DNA from: Myxococcota bacterium
Lineage (GTDB): Bacteria > Myxococcota_A > Bradymonadia > UBA7976 > UBA1532
Direction of reading: 5' to 3'
DNA length: 37,694 nt
NCBI GenBank assembly: GCA_023150895.1
Contig: JAKLJY010000081.1
Coordinates: 1 to 37,694, forward strand
Each line of letters starts with the position of its first letter. Positions within the stretch are counted from its first letter, which is position 1. Positions 15,125 to 23,334 of this stretch are shown here, piece by piece. Under the pieces are notes generated by a model. It searched no databases, was not told where the DNA came from, and was given only the letters and a program-made list of their open reading frames with translations. The position numbers and the translations under genes are program-made.

Positions 15125-16900
15125 TCATCCCCCCGGATCGCCCGAACGAACGGCGGGCGACCCCGGAGTGCCATCGGGTCCATCGGCGACCGGCACGGTG
15201 AAGTGAAAGCGCGCGCCCCTCGGGTGCGCGGCCTCGACGCCCACCGCGCCGCCCATGTGTTCGACGAGGTGCTTGACGATGGAGAGGCCGAGGCCGGTTC
15301 CGCCCATCTCGCGGGAGCGCCCCGGATCGACCCGGTAGAACCGTTCGAAGACCCGCTCGCGATGCGCCGGCTCGATGCCCGGCCCGTCGTCCTCGACGAA
15401 GACCCTCAGGCGGCCCGGGCCGCCGTCCCGGAGCCCGGCGATGATGTGACTGCCGTCGGGTGAGTATTTGATGGCGTTGTCCGTCAGGTTGTAGAGCACC
15501 TGATCGAGCGCCTTGCTGTCCACGCGCGCCCGCGTGCCGGGCGGGATGCGGTTGATGAGGCTCGTGCCCCGCCGTTCGGCCTTCGAGAGGAGCTGATCGA
15601 TGACCCGCTCGGCGGCCATGTGCAGGTCGACGTCGACCGGGCGCATCTGGTACTGGCCGGCTTCGATGCGCGAGAGGTCGAGCAGATCCGACACCAGGCG
15701 GGTGAGGCGCTCGGCGTTGCGGTGCAAGGCTTCGACGAAGCCGCGTGCATGTTCGGGGTCGTCGATCGCGCCGTCGAGCAGCGTCTCGGCGCTCGCCAGG
15801 ATCACGCCCACCGGCGTCCTCAGCTCGTGAGAGACGTTGGCGACGAAGTCGCGTCGCACCGTCTCCAGCCGGCGCAGCGCCGTGAGATCCTGCAGCACGA
15901 GGACGGAGCCGCCGCTGGTCCTGAGGCGCCCGCCCCGCAACAACAGTCGTCGACGCCGAGCGCCGGGCCAGTCCACCTCGGCCTTCACCGCCGGCTCGCG
16001 CCGCAACCGGTCGAGCACCTCGAGCAGCATGGGGACCCGAACGACCTCCACGACCGGCCGACCGAGGGGGAGGTGTTCGAGCTCGAAGAGGTCCAGCGCC
16101 GACCGGTTCACGAGGGTCAGGCGCTGTTCATCGTCGACGGCGATGACGGCGTCGGTCAGGCCCTCGAGCACGGCCTCGAAGCGATCCCGCTCGGCCGCCA
16201 GGGTCGCCACCGTCTGCTCGAACGACTCCGCCAGCGCGTTCAGCGACCCCGTGAGCACACCGAGCTCCGGCGCCACCTCGGTCGCCCGCGCGCGGCCTCG
16301 GGTCGACGCGAAGTTGCGGGCCGTGTCCTCGAGCACGGAGAGCGCGCGCCGCAGGACCCGGGCCGCATGCCCGGTCACGATGAGCACGGCCAGGAACGCG
16401 ACGCCCGCCAGCGCGGCGACCAGCCCGAACAACGTCTGCTGCACGTCGTCGAGCAAGACCGCGCGGCCAAACACGGCGACCTGCAGGGGGCCGTCCCGGC
16501 TCACGAGCGGCGCCTCGACCCCCCGCCAGAGGCTGCCGCGGGGCAATCGCACCTGCGCGGGTGTGGCCCCCGCCCCATCGGTCGCACGCGGCCAGGCCGT
16601 CGGCGGGCTGGCGAGCACCGTCCCGTCCGCCCGGCGCAACGCGTAGACCGTGTGGGCGTCGTGCGGCAACCTGGCGATGTAGGCGGCGACCTCGACCTCG
16701 CCGACCGGGCCGAGCGCGGCGGACCGGCCGTCGATCTCTCGAAAGACCCAGGCGATCTCCGTCTGCAGGCGGCTCTCGAGCGCCGCATCGAGGGTCGATC
16801 GCATCGCACCGTACAGGCGCCCGGCGATGAAGAGCACGCCGAAGAGCGCGACGAGCAGCGTGCCGTAGAGCACCCGGCGTCGGATGCCGAACCGCGGCAT
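15125..16900 (-). CDS. PhoR-like sensor histidine kinase
   Basis: A 591-residue membrane kinase. It has transmembrane helices at about 8-28 and 155-177 flanking a roughly 125-residue periplasmic domain, a HAMP-like linker (178-230) and a PAS domain (about 240-345, AVIAVDDEQRLTLVNRSA). The HisKA domain has the phospho-acceptor His358 in ANVSHELRTPVGV. The HATPase domain has N-box NLTDNAIKYSPDG, G1 DDGPGI and G2 GGTGLGLSIVKH. The layout matches PhoR. It lies six bases downstream of its response-regulator gene on the same strand and converges with the HupE-like gene 28 bases away. Phosphate is the likely stimulus by similarity of layout only; no pst genes are in view. Confidence 0.9.
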   Translation of the reverse strand: MPRFGIRRRVLYGTLLVALFGVLFIAGRLYGAMRSTLDAALESRLQTEIAWVFREIDGRSAALGPVGEVEVAAYIARLPHDAHTVYALRRADGTVLASPPTAWPRATDGAGATPAQVRLPRGSLWRGVEAPLVSRDGPLQVAVFGRAVLLDDVQQTLFGLVAALAGVAFLAVLIVTGHAARVLRRALSVLEDTARNFASTRGRARATEVAPELGVLTGSLNALAESFEQTVATLAAERDRFEAVLEGLTDAVIAVDDEQRLTLVNRSALDLFELEHLPLGRPVVEVVRVPMLLEVLDRLRREPAVKAEVDWPGARRRRLLLRGGRLRTSGGSVLVLQDLTALRRLETVRRDFVANVSHELRTPVGVILASAETLLDGAIDDPEHARGFVEALHRNAERLTRLVSDLLDLSRIEAGQYQMRPVDVDLHMAAERVIDQLLSKAERRGTSLINRIPPGTRARVDSKALDQVLYNLTDNAIKYSPDGSHIIAGLRDGGPGRLRVFVEDDGPGIEPAHRERVFERFYRVDPGRSREMGGTGLGLSIVKHLVEHMGGAVGVEAAHPRGARFHFTVPVADGPDGTPGSPAVRSGDPGG

Positions 16901-16906
16901 GGTCGA

Positions 16907-17629
16907 TCAGTCGGTCTCGCCGGGTGCGTCGGGCACGCTGCGCCAGCGGTACCCCACCCCCCGGACCGTCTCCACGTACTCGCCGGCCGCGCCGAGCTTC
17001 TCGCGAAGGCGTTTGACGTGCGTGTCGACCGTGCGCGTCGTGACGTCGGCCTGAATGCCCCAGACGTCGCTCAGGAGCGTCTCGCGCGTCTGCACCCGAC
17101 CCCGGCGGGCCATGAACGTGCTCAGCAGGCGAAACTCGAGCGCGGTCAGACGAAGCTCCTGGTCGTCGACCCAGACCCGATGCGCCTCTCCGTCCGCGCG
17201 CAAACGCCCGAAGGACTGGACGGACGCGCCCGTGTCGCCCGGTTCGACGTGCGCTCGCCGGAGGATCGCGCGAATCCGGAGAGACAGCTCGCGAACGCTG
17301 AACGGTTTGGTGACGTAGTCGTCCGCGCCGACCTCGAATCCGACCACCCGGTCGATTTCCTCCGTCTTGGCCGTCAGAATAATCACCGGCACGTTGCGGG
17401 TGCGCTCGTGGGCGCGAATGCGCCGGCAAATCTCCGTCCCGGCCATGTCGGGGAGCATCAGGTCGAGCAGCACGAGATCCGGGACGAAGGCGCCGGGCGC
17501 CGACAGCAGATCCATCGCCGCCTTGCCCGTCGTCGCCGACCGCACGACGTATCCCTCGCGCTGAAGGCTGTATTCCAGTGTACGCACGAGATCGAGCTCG
17601 TCTTCCACGAGAAGTATGGTCGCGGTCAT
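16907..17629 (-). CDS. PhoB/OmpR-type response regulator
   Basis: A 240-residue transcription factor. The receiver domain (1-120) has the acidic pair at Glu9-Asp10, phospho-acceptor Asp56 in LLDLMLP and Lys108 in VTKPFS. The winged-helix DNA-binding domain (about 140-235) has LTALEFRLLSTFMARRGRVQ and RTVDTHVKRLREKL ending in RGVGYRW. The ATG at 17629 gives a canonical start (MTATILLVEDE); an ATG six codons upstream is less likely. Cotranscribed with the sensor kinase. A direct repeat resembling a Pho box lies 25-42 bases upstream, so autoregulation is possible. Confidence 0.92.
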   Translation of the reverse strand: MTATILLVEDELDLVRTLEYSLQREGYVVRSATTGKAAMDLLSAPGAFVPDLVLLDLMLPDMAGTEICRRIRAHERTRNVPVIILTAKTEEIDRVVGFEVGADDYVTKPFSVRELSLRIRAILRRAHVEPGDTGASVQSFGRLRADGEAHRVWVDDQELRLTALEFRLLSTFMARRGRVQTRETLLSDVWGIQADVTTRTVDTHVKRLREKLGAAGEYVETVRGVGYRWRSVPDAPGETD

Positions 17630-17653
17630 GGCGGCGGACTCCACCACGGCATG

Positions 17654-17671
17654 GTGACGAACGCGTGACGG
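17654..17671 (-). promoter_or_regulatory. Possible Pho-box-like direct repeat upstream of the response regulator
   Basis: On the minus strand the sequence reads CCGTCAC-GCGT-TCGTCAC. These are two 7-mers with an 11-base period, the arrangement of a PhoB box (CTGTCAT repeats with a four-base spacer). The match to the E. coli consensus is partial and the spacer is not AT-rich. The position just upstream of a PhoB-like gene is what makes it worth noting. Confidence 0.35.
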
Positions 17672-17734
17672 ACCGGCAACTTTCGGGTCATGGGGCCGCC
17701 CCCGCGCGGTGGCCCATTCGCTCGGCGCGCTCGC

Positions 17735-18784
17735 TCATGGCACCGGCCCCTCCGCGATCGGGGCGGCGAGCACGTAGCCGACCTGCGACTCGAGCAGACC
17801 GACCGCGCCACCGAACCGGGCGCCCGTGAGGCGGGCGCCGCCCGCGACGTCGCTCGGCTCGTAGAACGACGTACCGTTGAGGGCGGTCTGCCGCAGACAG
17901 GCGTCGGTGAGATCGGCGCCCGCGAGCCACGCGCCTTCGAGGTCGGCACCGGTGAGATCGGCACCGCGCAGCGACGCCCCGGCGAGGCGCGCCATCGTCA
18001 GGTTGGCCCCGCGAAGGTCGACGCCGGTGAAATCGGCCCCGCGCAGGTCGCAGTCCTTGAGGGCCAGGCCGGAGAGGTCCCGATCCGAGGGCCGCCAGCC
18101 GCGCAGATCGAGGCCCCGCAGCGTCTTGCCGCGCCAAGCCGTGAAGTCCGTCGCCACGCGGAACCGGGCGAGCGCGTCGGGCGGCAGCGAGCCGCCGACA
18201 TACCGCTCGTTCCCCGGCCAGGGATCGGCGTTCTCGTGGTAGCCGTCCTCGCGCTCCCAGTATCCGAGGTGCGGCGCGGCGAGCAGCTCGATCCGCCGGA
18301 CCCACTTCAGGCTCTTGTAGAGGTAGCGCCCGACGGTGACGGTGCGCAGCGGCGCCCCGTGCGGGACCGACAGTGGGACGCCGTCCGCGGCATGAACGAG
18401 CCATGTATCGCGTCGGGCCACGTCCAGCGGCAGGCCGGTGTCGTGGGCCCGCGGCGAAAAGGACACGAAGCGCACATAGGTGGCTTCCGGCAGCGGCCGG
18501 GCCTCGTCGAGGAGCGCCGACACGGGCAGCCCCGTGAAGTGCATCGCCCGATGCGACCAGCGGGTGACACAGTGGAGGTCCGTCGTGAGCGACTGCGTGC
18601 CCCGCGCGATCAACGTCCGCGGCGGAATGGTCAGCGGGCGCGAGACGAGCCCGGTGACCTCGAACGTCCAGGCGTCGAGGTCGAGGCACACCGGCAAGGG
18701 TGCCCGCTCGCCGACCACCGGCCACTTCTGGGTGGGCGTCTGGTCCGGCGGCAGCCACGCGGGCCGGTCGGTCGTCTCGGCCAT
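17735..18784 (-). CDS. Sulfite-oxidase-like molybdopterin protein fused to pentapeptide repeats
   Basis: A 349-residue protein with two parts. Residues about 20-200 match the oxidoreductase molybdopterin-binding (sulfite oxidase/MsrP-like) fold: TTDLHCVTRWSH with the Mo-ligating Cys72, VPHGAPLRTV, YLYKSLKWVRRIEL and LGYWEREDGYHENADPW. Residues about 218-327 are pentapeptide repeats (DLRGADFTGVDLRGANL and similar), which fold as a right-handed quadrilateral helix. No Tat or Sec signal is seen, so it should act in the cytoplasm, unlike MsrP. The substrate is unknown; such folds reduce or oxidise S- or N-oxides. It starts at 18784, four bases after the methyltransferase stop, at the end of a minus-strand series beginning with nrfH. 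The domain pairing is unusual. Confidence 0.85.
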   Translation of the reverse strand: MAETTDRPAWLPPDQTPTQKWPVVGERAPLPVCLDLDAWTFEVTGLVSRPLTIPPRTLIARGTQSLTTDLHCVTRWSHRAMHFTGLPVSALLDEARPLPEATYVRFVSFSPRAHDTGLPLDVARRDTWLVHAADGVPLSVPHGAPLRTVTVGRYLYKSLKWVRRIELLAAPHLGYWEREDGYHENADPWPGNERYVGGSLPPDALARFRVATDFTAWRGKTLRGLDLRGWRPSDRDLSGLALKDCDLRGADFTGVDLRGANLTMARLAGASLRGADLTGADLEGAWLAGADLTDACLRQTALNGTSFYEPSDVAGGARLTGARFGGAVGLLESQVGYVLAAPIAEGPVP

Positions 18785-18788
18785 CGGC

Positions 18789-20630
18789 TCAGGCCCCGCG
18801 CCGCGCCAGGACTCGGAACGTGTTGGCCCCGCCGGGCCGCCGCATGACGGGGGCGAGCAGGGCGTCGAGGATGAGCATGACCAGCAGAAGGCCCATGCCG
18901 AACGTCCAGCCGAGCTTGTGCCCGAGGCGTCGCGAGAGGCCCGCCGGCGGGAGCCAGGGACGATCCGGCTTCGGCAGGACGCGGTTCAGGAAAAGCGACG
19001 TCGCCAGGAAAAGATCGAGCGGGTGGTGCGTCTCGCCCCGGTGCCACACCAGCGGCTCGAACCCGTGCGCCCGCAGCAGGCGCTCCAGATTCTCCACGCT
19101 CAGGAGGTGAAGGTGCTGCGGCTGGAACCACGGCAACCAGTAGCGCCCGAGCGCGCGCCCCCAGAAGCAGGCCGGATCGGGCACCTCGACGAGGAACAGC
19201 CCCCCCGGACGCAACGCGAGCGCCGCCGCGGCAACCTCGGCCTTCGGATCGAGCGTGTGTTCGAGGTAGTGACTCATGCTCACGACGTCGTACTGACCGG
19301 CCAGGCTCGGCGCGGTCTCCGGGAACAGACCCCGGATGGCGCGGTCCACCCAGCCGCGCCGGGCGGCCTCTTCGATGCCGGCGCTGAGGTCGAGCCCGTC
19401 GAAGCGGGTCTTCGGCCAGGTGTCCCGCGAGACGCAGCAGAGGTGCCCGCTGCCGCCGCCGACGTCGAGCCACGTCGAGGGCTCGCCGTGCCCCTGCACC
19501 ATCTTCGCACGCGCCTCGTAGACCTGCGGGCCGGCGCCGAGCAACGACTCGAGCGCCTCCGCGTCGAGCCCGTCGTAGAAGTCGCGGTAGTAGAATCCGA
19601 GCCCGCGAACCGAGAGTTGCGGATTCTGGAAAATGTGTCCGCAGTCGCCACATCGCTCGAGGCGAAAACGGCCGGGCTTGAACTGGAAGAGGTCGCCGAC
19701 CTCGAAGTGGAGTTTCAGCGCACGCGCGCCGCAGATCGGGCAGTCGTCCCGGCGCGGCTGGAAGAACGGTTCGAGGCCGTCCCGCATGAGTTCGGCGTAG
19801 ATCGGTCGCGCGGCGGTGACCGGATCGACGCCGCCGTGCGGATCGGGCGGGCGCCAGCGGCCCAGGGCCGTGCGGACGAGGCCGTACACTTCGAAGAGCG
19901 GGCGCAGCGCCGAATAGACGAACAGCCGCCCCGACTGAAGCGCCGTGCCCGCCAGGACGAGAACCGGGCGCGTCATCCACACCCCGAGGAGGGCCCCGGC
20001 CGCCTGCGGATGCCAGACGGCCCCGCCGAAGATGAGCACGAGCCAGGCGACGCGCGCGGCGAAGAGCGCGCCCGTCATGCCGCCCATCGCGGCACGGGCC
20101 AGGGCCAGGCGCTTGTCCGGGTCCTCGGGCGCGGCCCGCAACCCGGGGGCGACCGCGAAGTCGAACCCCGTGCACGCGAAACGCTTGAGCGTCACCGCCC
20201 GGTTCAGAAAGGCCACCGGATCTTCGGTGTGTGCCGCCGGGTCGTCCGGCGCGGGCCCGGGCACGGGCAACTGCGCGCGCTCGAGGACGTCGACGTCGAC
20301 CAGCATGGCCTGCCCGGCGGTGAACCCGCGCGCGAGGCGCATGCGCCGGAACTTCGGAACGTCGAGCAGGGACAGCAACCCGAGCGAGAATTCGGGGGAG
20401 AGGTCGGCCGGCCAGACGTCGAGGACCGTCAGGCCCTCACGGCGGGCATGCGCGCTCGCGGCCCGGCGGGTCGCCTCGTCGAGCGTGACGCCGGGGCCGG
20501 TCAGAAATCGGTGCGCCGGGTCGATGGGCTCGTCGGACGGGGGCAGGACGGTGAGCGCCGCGGCGCGGCCGCGCAGCCGGAAGGCGTCGAGCACGACCAG
20601 TGCGGCGAGGACGTAGAGGAGCCACGTCAC
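18789..20630 (-). CDS. Membrane-associated class I SAM-dependent methyltransferase with zinc-ribbon-like motif
   Basis: A 613-residue protein starting at GTG 20630, whose GTGA overlaps the stop of the QueD-like gene. Residues 1-17 are a hydrophobic helix. About 35-260 is a region I do not recognise, with further hydrophobic stretches near 190-230. A zinc-ribbon-like pair CPIC (297-300) and CGDC (327-330) precedes a class I methyltransferase domain with SAM motif DVGGGSGHL (389-397), then SMSHYLEHTLDP and LRPGGLFLVEVPDP. A hydrophobic segment near 575-595 could re-enter the membrane. This zinc-methyltransferase order is common in enzymes modifying sugars or lipids. The substrate is unknown. 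It is coupled to the QueD-like gene and followed closely by the Mo-pentapeptide gene. Confidence 0.82.
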   Translation of the reverse strand: MTWLLYVLAALVVLDAFRLRGRAAALTVLPPSDEPIDPAHRFLTGPGVTLDEATRRAASAHARREGLTVLDVWPADLSPEFSLGLLSLLDVPKFRRMRLARGFTAGQAMLVDVDVLERAQLPVPGPAPDDPAAHTEDPVAFLNRAVTLKRFACTGFDFAVAPGLRAAPEDPDKRLALARAAMGGMTGALFAARVAWLVLIFGGAVWHPQAAGALLGVWMTRPVLVLAGTALQSGRLFVYSALRPLFEVYGLVRTALGRWRPPDPHGGVDPVTAARPIYAELMRDGLEPFFQPRRDDCPICGARALKLHFEVGDLFQFKPGRFRLERCGDCGHIFQNPQLSVRGLGFYYRDFYDGLDAEALESLLGAGPQVYEARAKMVQGHGEPSTWLDVGGGSGHLCCVSRDTWPKTRFDGLDLSAGIEEAARRGWVDRAIRGLFPETAPSLAGQYDVVSMSHYLEHTLDPKAEVAAAALALRPGGLFLVEVPDPACFWGRALGRYWLPWFQPQHLHLLSVENLERLLRAHGFEPLVWHRGETHHPLDLFLATSLFLNRVLPKPDRPWLPPAGLSRRLGHKLGWTFGMGLLLVMLILDALLAPVMRRPGGANTFRVLARRGA

Positions 20631-21049
20631 GGGCGTGCGGTCTCGAGCGGGCGCGCGTACACGGCGACGGACGTCTCGGTCTCGTAGAACCGGACCGCCA
20701 CGATCGGGAAACCGAGGCCGCGCAGGTGTTCGAAGATCAGCCGCGCGAGGTTTTCGGCCGACGGGTTCACGTCGAGGGCGACGAAGGCCTCGCCCTCGGC
20801 CGTCAGCACCGGCACGAGCGGATCGTCCGCCCGCAGGAGCAGGCGATGGTCGAAACGCTCGTCGATGAACGCCTGTGCGGCCGCCTGCAGATCGCTGAAG
20901 TCCATCACGAAGCCGCGGTGATCGAGCGTCTCGCCGCCGGCGACGATCTCGACCTTGCCGTTGTGCCCGTGGACCCGCGCGCACTTGCCGACGTAGTCCA
21001 GCAAGCGGTGGCCATAGCAGAAGTGAACGATCTCGGAGACCTGGAACAT
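20627..21049 (-). CDS. 6-pyruvoyl-tetrahydropterin synthase / QueD-like enzyme
   Basis: A 140-residue protein of the PTPS/QueD family, which converts dihydroneopterin triphosphate to a tetrahydropterin. Zinc ligands are His14 in CYGHRLL and the His27/His29 pair in RVHGHN, with the catalytic Cys23 in GKCARVHGHN. Later motifs are FVMDFSDL, ERFDHRLLL, NPSAENLARLIFEHL and RFYETETS. Whether it makes 6-carboxytetrahydropterin for queuosine or another pterin cannot be settled; no queC, queE or queF is nearby. It sits 61 bases downstream of nrfA and overlaps the methyltransferase start. A link to the downstream molybdopterin-binding protein is tempting but unproven. Confidence 0.88.
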   Translation of the reverse strand: MFQVSEIVHFCYGHRLLDYVGKCARVHGHNGKVEIVAGGETLDHRGFVMDFSDLQAAAQAFIDERFDHRLLLRADDPLVPVLTAEGEAFVALDVNPSAENLARLIFEHLRGLGFPIVAVRFYETETSVAVYARPLETARP

Positions 21050-21110
21050 GGGCCAGGGATGTAGGCGGGCAACGCGGCCGGCGTCAAGGGCCGTGGCGGG
21101 GGCGCAGACC

Positions 21111-22637
21111 TCAGGGGGCCGAGGCGGGCGCTGCGCCGGAGGCGGGTGCGCTCCCCGGGGCGGCCTGGGAACCGGGGGCGGGGGCGGCGGGGGCCGGGGC
21201 GGCGCCGGGGACGGCCTTCAGGACGGCGATCTGACCCTGGCGGGCGTAGTCGATGGCCTCGCCGAGGATGCGCGCGGCCTCCTGCGGGGCATGGAAGCCC
21301 ATGCTGTTCTCCGCGGCGATGAAGTCGAGGCGCCATTGCGCTTTGCGCTGCATCGTCAGGGCTTCCGCCAGCTGGTCGGGCGACGCGCCGGCCGTCTTCG
21401 CGCCGACGATCTGGTCGATGAGGGCGACGACCGCCGTCCCGCCCCGCTGCATGAGGTCGTAGTTGCGCTGCTGGATGACGTCGACGCGGGCGAGCATCTC
21501 GCCTTCGGAGGCGCGGTGACAGGTCTGGCAGGCGCGGTTGACGTTGAGCAGGGGGCTACGGACCCAGTGGTCGCTGACCTTGCTGGCGCCTTCGCGCATG
21601 TAGGGCATGTGGCAGTCCGCACAGGAGACGCCGCTGCGGGCGTGGATGCCCTGGCTCCACAGCTCGAACTCGGGGTGCTGGGCCTTCAGAATCGGCGCGC
21701 CGGTCTCCTTGTGGGTGTAATCGACGAACGTCGAGCCATCGACGAACTTCGTCTCGTCCCAGGTCGCTTCGATCTCGTCGGCCTTCAGGCCTTTGCCCCA
21801 GGGGAAGGTCAGCGGCATCTTCGTGGAGCAGTAATACTCGACGTGGCACTGGCCACAGACGAACGAGCGCATCTCGTTGCGGCTCGCGTCGACGTTCGGG
21901 TCGTACGGCTTCGCGCGGCTGCCCTTGCGCCAGGTCTCGATGGACGACATCGCCGGGGTCGGCGCCTCCGACGCGGCGAGGGCCTGAATGCCCTTGATGA
22001 AACCGGGGCGGGTCACGCGCAGCGCCATGGACTCGGGATCGTGGCAGTCGACACAGCTCACCGGGTGGGCCTGCCCGGCGTCGTGCAGGAGCTTGTTCGT
22101 CTCCTGGTAGGTCATCTTGTAGGTCTCTTCGAGGCCCTTGAGCGGGTCACCGTTGCCGAGCTTGCGATACAGCGGCATCACCGAGCCGTGGCAGTGTAGA
22201 CACGAGCCACTCTGCGGTTTGGTCAACCGCTGGGTCGCTTCCTGATCGGCGAGCATGTAGGCGTGCCCGCGGCGGTCGCGATAGTCGATGCTGAACGCGT
22301 AGCCGAGGAACATGCGCTTCAGCCACGGATCGCGCTCGATCTTCTCCTCGGGCATGGCCTCGTTGCCCCCGTGGCCGCCGAAGCGCGTCTTCGTGGGCAG
22401 CGCCGTGCGCTTGTAAGCGTCGTACTGCGCGGGCCAGTTCTTGCCCCACTTCTCGGGGTCAGTGTCGTCCTCGCCGACGTCGACGACGCGGACGAACTGG
22501 TTCTTGGCCTCCGTCTTGCGCTCGAAGATGTTGAGCAGCAAGGCCGTGGCGCCCGCGGTGATGACCGCGACGCACAGGATCAGGACGATGTAGAAAACGC
22601 GACTGCGGGGGGCTCTCGGGGCGGTTTCGGCGCTCAT
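21111..22637 (-). CDS. nrfA: Pentahaem cytochrome c nitrite reductase (ammonia-forming)
   Basis: A 508-residue periplasmic enzyme that reduces nitrite to ammonium with six electrons. Residues 13-36 form an N-terminal signal or anchor. Five haem motifs are present: CLHCH (146-150), CVDCH (195-199), CGQCH (261-265), CADCH (339-343) and CQTCH (370-374). The first, active-site haem has His rather than the CXXCK Lys of E. coli NrfA; CXXCH versions are known in some NrfA clades. Other active-site and calcium residues are kept: RRGHAY (Arg122 or 123), HVEYY (Glu267, Tyr268) and LKAQH (Lys318, Gln320, His321). An Ala/Pro-rich tail of about 45 residues follows. The start overlaps the nrfH stop as ATGA. 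Confidence 0.94.
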   Translation of the reverse strand: MSAETAPRAPRSRVFYIVLILCVAVITAGATALLLNIFERKTEAKNQFVRVVDVGEDDTDPEKWGKNWPAQYDAYKRTALPTKTRFGGHGGNEAMPEEKIERDPWLKRMFLGYAFSIDYRDRRGHAYMLADQEATQRLTKPQSGSCLHCHGSVMPLYRKLGNGDPLKGLEETYKMTYQETNKLLHDAGQAHPVSCVDCHDPESMALRVTRPGFIKGIQALAASEAPTPAMSSIETWRKGSRAKPYDPNVDASRNEMRSFVCGQCHVEYYCSTKMPLTFPWGKGLKADEIEATWDETKFVDGSTFVDYTHKETGAPILKAQHPEFELWSQGIHARSGVSCADCHMPYMREGASKVSDHWVRSPLLNVNRACQTCHRASEGEMLARVDVIQQRNYDLMQRGGTAVVALIDQIVGAKTAGASPDQLAEALTMQRKAQWRLDFIAAENSMGFHAPQEAARILGEAIDYARQGQIAVLKAVPGAAPAPAAPAPGSQAAPGSAPASGAAPASAP

Positions 22638-23191
22638 TTTTCGGCTCTCGGGGCGGCGGGGGCGGTTTCGGGGGGAAGCTCTTCGGCGCGCAGGCGGCCA
22701 CCGAGGCCGGCCCGCTGGCCGTGGCCGACCGTGGCGTGGCAATGCACGCACAGGACGGCGTCGTGATCGGTGCGGGCGCCTTCGACCATCTGGTGCACCG
22801 CGTCAGCGTGGCAGCGCAGGCAGTTCTCCTGCAGGATCGCGCTGTTGCCCGGTTTGATCTCGATGGGCTCGGCGAAGTCCTGGAAGGTGAAGCCCTTGGA
22901 GTGGTGCCAGCCGTTGCTGGCCTTGGCCATGTACTTCGGAATGAACGCCTGCGGCAGGTGGCAATCCACGCAGGTCGCCGCCGTGTGGTGACTCGCCTTC
23001 TGCCAGGCATCGTACTGCGGCCGCATGATGTGGCAGTTGGCGCAGGCGGCCGGATCGGTGCTGAAGTACGAGAGACCTTCGGCGTAGCGGAAGGTGAAAC
23101 CGCCGAGACCGGCGAGCACGCCGACGGACACGGCGAGCGCGACGTACCGGCGATGGCCGGGGGCGAGGAGGGGGGCGTTGGAACCAGGCAT
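22634..23191 (-). CDS. nrfH: Tetrahaem cytochrome c, quinol dehydrogenase partner of NrfA
   Basis: A 185-residue NapC/NirT-family cytochrome that passes electrons from menaquinol to NrfA. One transmembrane helix lies at about 15-36. Four CXXCH motifs follow: CANCH (50-54, in [14 protein letters not shown] with the Met typical of NrfH haem 1), CVDCH (74-78), CLRCH (124-128) and CVHCH (148-152). The tail of about 30 residues is longer than usual and Ala/Pro/Glu-rich. The start at 23191 has AAGAGGT upstream. It is the first gene of the nrfHA pair and likely of the longer minus-strand series to 17735. Confidence 0.94.
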   Translation of the reverse strand: MPGSNAPLLAPGHRRYVALAVSVGVLAGLGGFTFRYAEGLSYFSTDPAACANCHIMRPQYDAWQKASHHTAATCVDCHLPQAFIPKYMAKASNGWHHSKGFTFQDFAEPIEIKPGNSAILQENCLRCHADAVHQMVEGARTDHDAVLCVHCHATVGHGQRAGLGGRLRAEELPPETAPAAPRAEK

Positions 23192-23334
23192 CAGGGGACC
23201 TCTTGGTCGACTGTACGAGCAAAAGGTGGGCCATGGTCAACCGGGCCGCCCGCCCGAGGCGGATCTCAACCGACGTTCCCCTCCGGTAATCAACTGATAA
23301 CCGGTGTGCTACCCCGCCGTAACCGCGGGACCGT
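23192..23334 (-). promoter_or_regulatory. nrfH upstream region with a palindrome and repeated TCAAC elements
   Basis: This 143-base gap precedes nrfH. At 23283-23304 there is a 22-base palindrome (halves CCGGTAATCAA and CTGATAACCGG; 9 of 11 pairs match). On the plus strand TCAAC recurs at 23237, 23266 and 23290, the first two within identical TCAACCG. A weak promoter candidate on the minus strand is TTGACC (23235-23240), a 17-base spacer and CGTACA. The palindrome could instead be a terminator hairpin for the beta-helix gene ending at 23335, although no T-run follows. It does not match the FNR consensus well. Confidence 0.4.

Noticed and set aside
15620-20687. Long plus-strand open frames at 15620-17668 and 18480-20687
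   Set aside because: They are antisense to the two-component genes, the Mo-pentapeptide gene and the methyltransferase gene, all with intact family motifs; they show no domains of their own.
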